Assembly (NCBI GenBank): GCA_903864555.1
Contig: CAIPGJ010000479.1
Location: 1 to 6,315 of the forward strand
Direction of reading: 5' to 3'
DNA length: 6,315 nucleotides
From: an uncultured Pseudomonadota bacterium
GTDB taxonomy: Bacteria; Pseudomonadota; Gammaproteobacteria; Burkholderiales; SG8-39
The position numbers were made by a program, and so were the translations under genes. The notes beneath the pieces are model-generated. The model had not been told where the DNA came from, searched no databases, and worked only from the letters and a program-made list of their open reading frames with translations. Shown here one piece after another: positions 5,546 to 6,315 of this stretch; positions within the stretch are counted from its first letter, which is position 1; each line of letters opens with the position of its first letter.

Positions 5546-6315
5546 TCAGTTCTCGTTCGGTGTACACACCCGATAGGCCGCATTGCGTCCGGCCATGCGA
5601 CCCGAAGTGAAGGCCCAGCCCAGGTGGTGGCCATGGCCCTTCAGCAGCATGCCTGACAGGCCCATGATGCCGGCTGCGTAAAGCCCTTCGATGGGCTGGT
5701 CATCCGGGCCAAGCACTTCGAGGCGCTCGTTCACGGCCAAGCCGCCATCGGAGGCCACGGTGTAGCTCTTCACCGGCCCCAGCGCATGGAAGGGACCTTC
5801 CTCGATGGGGGTGAGTGGGTTGCCCGCCGGATTGGTGCGACCCTGCGCGATGGCCTCGTTGTGCTGTCTGACCGAGGCAGCCAGCAGGCCTGGCTCTGCG
5901 CCGATCTTCTTCGCCAGCGCTTCCAGTGTGGGCGCGCTGGCATACACATCCGGACGGCTGCGCCGGTAGTCGGGCAGGTACGCATAGGCAATGCCGGCTG
6001 CGGTGGAGATGAAGTAGGGATAGGCAGTGAAGCGCTGCGCCAGCCTGGCATCGAAGATGACATAGCCGATCTGTCCCGGCTGCTCTGCAAGCTTCCACAC
6101 CGGCTTGTCGAACTCGTCGCAGAAGCGCTCGCCGCCCTGGTTCACCAGCATGGCACCCTGCAGGAACAATTTGTCCGTGAGCCCGAGTACTGCGGTGAGA
6201 AAACTCAGGATGAAGGGGCGGATCAGCCAGCCGGGGAATGTCTCCAGCGCAAAGGCCATGAAGCTGGTGATGGGCGTCCAGGGTGGAATCGCCATGACCC
6301 AGTTCCGGCGTGCCG
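5546..6315 (-). CDS. Second FAD-dependent oxidoreductase, paralogue of the 3809-5344 gene (5' part outside the window)
   Basis: Only the last 255 full codons are present. The frame is open to the window edge (reading ARRNWVMAIPPW), so the N-terminal half with the GxGxxG FAD motif lies outside. The visible part matches residues 257-511 of the downstream paralogue. From the shared MAIPPW to the last residue both have exactly 249 residues, with no gap and about 73% identity by hand count. Shared features are the hydrophobic stretch near the left of the fragment, RFCDEFDKPVWKLAEQP, TAYPYFISTAAG, LPDYRRSRPDVYA, and the C-terminal FAD lobe GGLAVN ... HGHHLGWAFTSGRMAGRN. The same atypical residues replace the fumarate reductase arginines. 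Differences concentrate at about residues 381-460 of the paralogue numbering, outside the flavin lobe, and may reflect relaxed surface positions or different substrate use. It is transcribed toward the paralogue, 201 bp away, with no clear terminator between. Truncation is due to the window boundary, not to mutation. Confidence 0.9.
   Translation of the reverse strand, partial: ARRNWVMAIPPWTPITSFMAFALETFPGWLIRPFILSFLTAVLGLTDKLFLQGAMLVNQGGERFCDEFDKPVWKLAEQPGQIGYVIFDARLAQRFTAYPYFISTAAGIAYAYLPDYRRSRPDVYASAPTLEALAKKIGAEPGLLAASVRQHNEAIAQGRTNPAGNPLTPIEEGPFHALGPVKSYTVASDGGLAVNERLEVLGPDDQPIEGLYAAGIMGLSGMLLKGHGHHLGWAFTSGRMAGRNAAYRVCTPNEN

Noticed and set aside
3809..6315. Recent transposition or CRISPR-type repeat as the explanation for the long similarity between the two flavoprotein genes
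   Set aside because: The similarity follows codon structure with mostly silent changes in conserved blocks. No terminal inverted repeats, transposase or regularly spaced units are present.
1..6315. tRNA, rRNA, riboswitch or CRISPR elements
   Set aside because: No cloverleaf, rRNA-like segment, known aptamer pattern or regularly spaced repeat was recognised by eye on either strand.

Overview
The window is GC-rich, densely coding DNA that looks like a betaproteobacterium of the order Burkholderiales. The main clue is an intact tripartite-tricarboxylate (Bug/TctC-type) periplasmic receptor, a family greatly expanded in Bordetella, Cupriavidus and comamonads. The order-level assignment is inference; nothing here fixes a genus.

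Layout. Positions 1-249 hold no convincing complete gene, but carry two small hairpins and an 11-bp direct repeat. A small four-helix membrane protein (250-717, minus) is divergent from a membrane-anchored GGDEF diguanylate cyclase (877-2187, plus), with about 160 bp between them. The cyclase converges, 22 bp apart, on a block of four minus-strand genes that fills the rest of the window. In transcription order (right to left) these are: the C-terminal half of an FAD-dependent oxidoreductase cut by the window edge (5546-6315), a complete paralogous FAD-dependent oxidoreductase (3809-5344), the Bug/TctC receptor (2779-3750), and a 177-residue protein resembling dimeric alpha/beta-barrel (EthD-like) proteins (2210-2743).

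How the genes may work together. The minus-strand block has short gaps (201, 58 and 35 bp), good ribosome binding sites and no clear internal terminator, so it reads as one transcription unit. A likely logic is capture of an organic acid or related small molecule by the receptor, followed by oxidation or reduction by one or both flavoproteins, with the small barrel protein as an accessory or enzyme. The substrate cannot be read from the sequence. The two flavoproteins are an old tandem duplication: about 73% identical over 249 aligned residues with no gap, and with many silent differences where the protein is invariant. By hand alignment neither has the catalytic residues expected of fumarate reductase or, where comparable, of 3-ketosteroid dehydrogenase. 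The reaction is therefore open, and this is the most interesting point in the window. The cyclase and small membrane protein appear to be unrelated neighbours.
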